64,000 nucleotides of DNA, from contig CALXUV010000015.1 of the NCBI GenBank assembly GCA_944391815.1, positions 1 through 64,000 on the forward strand, written 5' to 3'. Under the pieces are notes generated by a model. It saw only the letters and a program-made list of their open reading frames with translations, had not been told where the DNA came from and did not search any database. Shown here in pieces: positions 61,967-64,000 of this stretch (the stretch's first letter is position 1; every line of letters begins with the position of its first letter). The translations under genes and the position numbers were made by a program. This stretch comes from an uncultured Clostridia bacterium. Lineage in GTDB: Bacteria > Bacillota > Clostridia > Oscillospirales > CAG-272.

Positions 61967-62533
61967 ATGCGGGCGGGTTTTCTGCTTTTAGGCTTTTTGC
62001 TTATGTTTTCTTTCCCCGTCGGGAACATTACCGTTTTTCCCCTCGGCGGTTTTCTGCTGATACTTTTTACCGTTCTGCGGCTTGAAAAATATGAAAAGAT
62101 TTTTTCACCGTCAAAGTACGCACTCGGCTTAGCAATAGCTTTGTCGTCCGGACTTCTGATTTTTCAGATACTTCGTCAGACAGAAATTGTTTCCGCTGAG
62201 GGTACTGCCGGAAATCTTTATACGGCACTTCGGCTTTTGGTGGAGCTTGCGGAAATTGCCGTTATGCTGATGATTTACCCCGGAATCAAGGTTATCGCAG
62301 TCAATGCCGAGGTAAAGTCTCTTGAAAAACTGACATACGCCGCAATGACGGTTATGTTTGCTTATATAGTTTTTCAGGTATTTGTTACCTGCATCCGGAT
62401 ATTTATGCCGGAGCTTCTGGCAGGATATGAGGTTGTCATTGTTTATCCGTTTGCGCTCGGGTATATCTGGCGGGCATTCAATATCTGGATTGCGTTTACA
62501 CTTCTCACCAAGGTGTCGGGAGGACGGCAATGA
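61967..62533 (+). CDS. membrane protein, unknown function
   Basis: 188 residues, 19 bp after secA behind AAAGGAG. About five hydrophobic segments are arranged evenly, beginning FLLLGFLLMFSFPVGNITVFPLGGFLLILFT. The last segment ends FNIWIAFTLLTKVSGG. It contains no recognised motif. It overlaps the next gene by 4 bp (ATGA). The two were not recognised as any family and probably form a co-expressed pair of integral membrane proteins. Confidence 0.75.
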   Translation: MRAGFLLLGFLLMFSFPVGNITVFPLGGFLLILFTVLRLEKYEKIFSPSKYALGLAIALSSGLLIFQILRQTEIVSAEGTAGNLYTALRLLVELAEIAVMLMIYPGIKVIAVNAEVKSLEKLTYAAMTVMFAYIVFQVFVTCIRIFMPELLAGYEVVIVYPFALGYIWRAFNIWIAFTLLTKVSGGRQ

Positions 62534-63891
62534 GCGAAAGGAGATTTTTTTTGAAAAAATCAGGTTTTTCCGTAAACAGTTTTATTCTGATTATGGCAGG
62601 GATAATTTTCTTTGTCAACCCTATGATTTCACTGCTTGATATTCTTCCCGATTTTATAGGATGTGCGCTTATTATGTTCGCAGCTAACCGGTTAAGAGCA
62701 CTGACGGGTGAAATGGACGGTGTTTTTTCTGCTTTCAAATACATGCTTATCGTGTCGGTTGCAAGGCTTGCTCTGCTTTTTATAATGCCGGTGACAGACG
62801 ACGTTATGATGCTGACTCTGACGCTCGTTTTTGCAATCATCGAGTTCGGTGTGGCAATGATGGCATTTCCGGCGCTTTTTGAGGCGCTCTCGACAATAAG
62901 TCTAAGACTCGGCAACCGTGTGAATGTGCGGCCTGAGCTTCGACAGGTTTCGATTGCTTTTTTTGCGGCAAGAGGCTTTTCTTCCATCCTGCCGCATATA
63001 ACCTCAGTTTTTTCCGAAAGTGATGATATTCTTGCCCCACAGCCGGAATTCACGATGGATTACTCGTCGATGCTGATGCTCGCCAATATTCTGATAACAC
63101 TTATTTTTGCGGCGTTTTTCGTGGTTTTCACCCTGCCGGTAATTTTCAGATTCGCATCCGACAAAGAGCTTTCAGCGATTATAAGTTCTGAAATATCCGA
63201 AAGAAAAATATCGGATCCGGAGTTTTTCCTGCGCAGGACTTTTTATATAGCTTTTACAGTTGCGGCATACTGCCATATTTTTCTTACCGACCTTATCGGA
63301 GACGGTATTAATTACATTCCCGACTTTATCTTCGGTGCCATGCTTGTCTGGGCTTTGGCTTTACTTACGAAATATGTTAAAAACAACCGGGCAGCCATTG
63401 TCTGCGCATCGGTTTATACCGTTCTTGCGGTAGTTAACTTTTTCTTCTACAATGACTTCATGAAGGAAAAGTTTTTCGCATCCTTTGATATTCTCATTTT
63501 CAGATTTCCGGGAGAGTATGCAGCAGCTGTGGCGGTTTCGGCTTTAGAGTCGGTTTCGCTTGTCGTAACAGCATTGGTTCTGTACGGTCTTATCGGCAGA
63601 ATAATTTCCGATTATCTTGACTATGACGTGCCGGAATGCTTTGTCAGAACCAGACAGATCAAAGAAAAGTATATGAGAAACACCCGCATTCTTTTGAAAT
63701 TTTATACATTACTGCTGATTGTTACCGGCCTGTCGGGAAGTGCTTTCACGGCGCTCCTCCATCTGTTCCCGTACTACTGGATGATTCACTTCGTTTTCAA
63801 TATAGCCCTGTTTGCGGTTGCGTCTACTCTTTTCCTGAGATTACGCAGCGGCATAATGACAAAATACGAAAGACCTGAGGACGTTGTTTGA
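62530..63891 (+). CDS. polytopic membrane protein, unknown function
   Basis: 453 residues; the ATG overlaps the stop of the preceding gene and follows GGGAGGA. About ten hydrophobic segments are seen. The first ~70 residues (LIMAGIIFFVNPMISLLDILPDFIGCALIMFA) parallel the start of the preceding protein (GNITVFPLGGFLLILFTVLRLE), hinting at an ancient duplication. A charged loop lies near 210-235 and a basic stretch near 380. No catalytic motif was recognised. Function unknown. Confidence 0.75.
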   Translation: MSERRFFLKKSGFSVNSFILIMAGIIFFVNPMISLLDILPDFIGCALIMFAANRLRALTGEMDGVFSAFKYMLIVSVARLALLFIMPVTDDVMMLTLTLVFAIIEFGVAMMAFPALFEALSTISLRLGNRVNVRPELRQVSIAFFAARGFSSILPHITSVFSESDDILAPQPEFTMDYSSMLMLANILITLIFAAFFVVFTLPVIFRFASDKELSAIISSEISERKISDPEFFLRRTFYIAFTVAAYCHIFLTDLIGDGINYIPDFIFGAMLVWALALLTKYVKNNRAAIVCASVYTVLAVVNFFFYNDFMKEKFFASFDILIFRFPGEYAAAVAVSALESVSLVVTALVLYGLIGRIISDYLDYDVPECFVRTRQIKEKYMRNTRILLKFYTLLLIVTGLSGSAFTALLHLFPYYWMIHFVFNIALFAVASTLFLRLRSGIMTKYERPEDVV

Positions 63892-64000
63892 CAAAATAGA
63901 CGTATCCTAAGACCAAGGATGTCATTTTATAAGATAAACGAATCTGTAAGAAAAAAGGAAACCGGAAAGCGGCTGACGTAGTCCATGTTTTTGCGACGGC

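Overview
The window looks like chromosome of an anaerobic, probably spore-forming Clostridia member of the Ruminococcaceae/Oscillospirales type. This rests on the gene content: Rex with AdhE, a group B [FeFe] hydrogenase beside a sensory-type [FeFe] hydrogenase, a GerA/SpoVAF-type protein, the Prp protease with an extended ribosomal protein L27, NADP-type glutamate dehydrogenase, a flavodiiron protein, and textbook TTGACA-17-TATAAT promoters. Species cannot be fixed from sequence alone. No rRNA, tRNA, CRISPR array, IS element or phage gene was recognised.

Left end (1-2.4 kb): an AT-rich patch of small membrane ORFs lies among debris. The debris is the tail of a methyltransferase-like gene, the first ~18 codons of a GNAT acetyltransferase with its ribosome binding site, and an orphan C-terminal fragment. 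2.6-11.3 kb: a two-component system (multi-membrane-span histidine kinase plus OmpR-type regulator) is divergent from a 1,924-residue surface protein made of 13 InlB-type B-repeats, a coiled-coil stalk and a C-terminal membrane anchor. 11.3-16.4 kb: an 830-bp gap holds a consensus promoter and a strong hairpin. It is followed by an orphan membrane protein and a Zn/Cd-type metal resistance locus: an ArsR/SmtB regulator, a free-standing HMA metal-binding protein and a P1B-ATPase lacking its own HMA domain. 16.5-23 kb: an ECF sigma factor with a ~650-residue C-terminal extension, a small lipoprotein, a GH39-like glycosidase and a Gfo/Idh/MocA oxidoreductase.

23.2-33.9 kb is fermentation and redox control: gdhA on the minus strand, then rex-adhE, an APH-fold kinase-like protein, a thioredoxin-like [2Fe-2S] protein, a PAS-containing sensory [FeFe] hydrogenase, a SpoIIE/PP2C-type phosphatase, and a catalytic group B [FeFe] hydrogenase. 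The close spacing suggests one redox/H2-responsive module, and this is the most interesting part of the window. 34.3-45 kb: a sulfatase with repeated hairpins in its leader, a polar amino acid ABC importer, rplU-prp-rpmA with a likely L21 leader, mazG, a flavodiiron protein, and a malic enzyme/aspartate aminotransferase pair. The 3' end of the aminotransferase gene has been tandemly duplicated.

45-64 kb: an AraC regulator, the GerA-type protein, an MntR-like regulator, a DUF2264 protein, a complete branched-chain amino acid importer (livJHMGF), lepA, hemW, trmL, secA and two membrane proteins. Three families of short non-coding repeats (near 14.0, 34.2 and 42.0-42.7 kb) sit in otherwise empty intergenic stretches.
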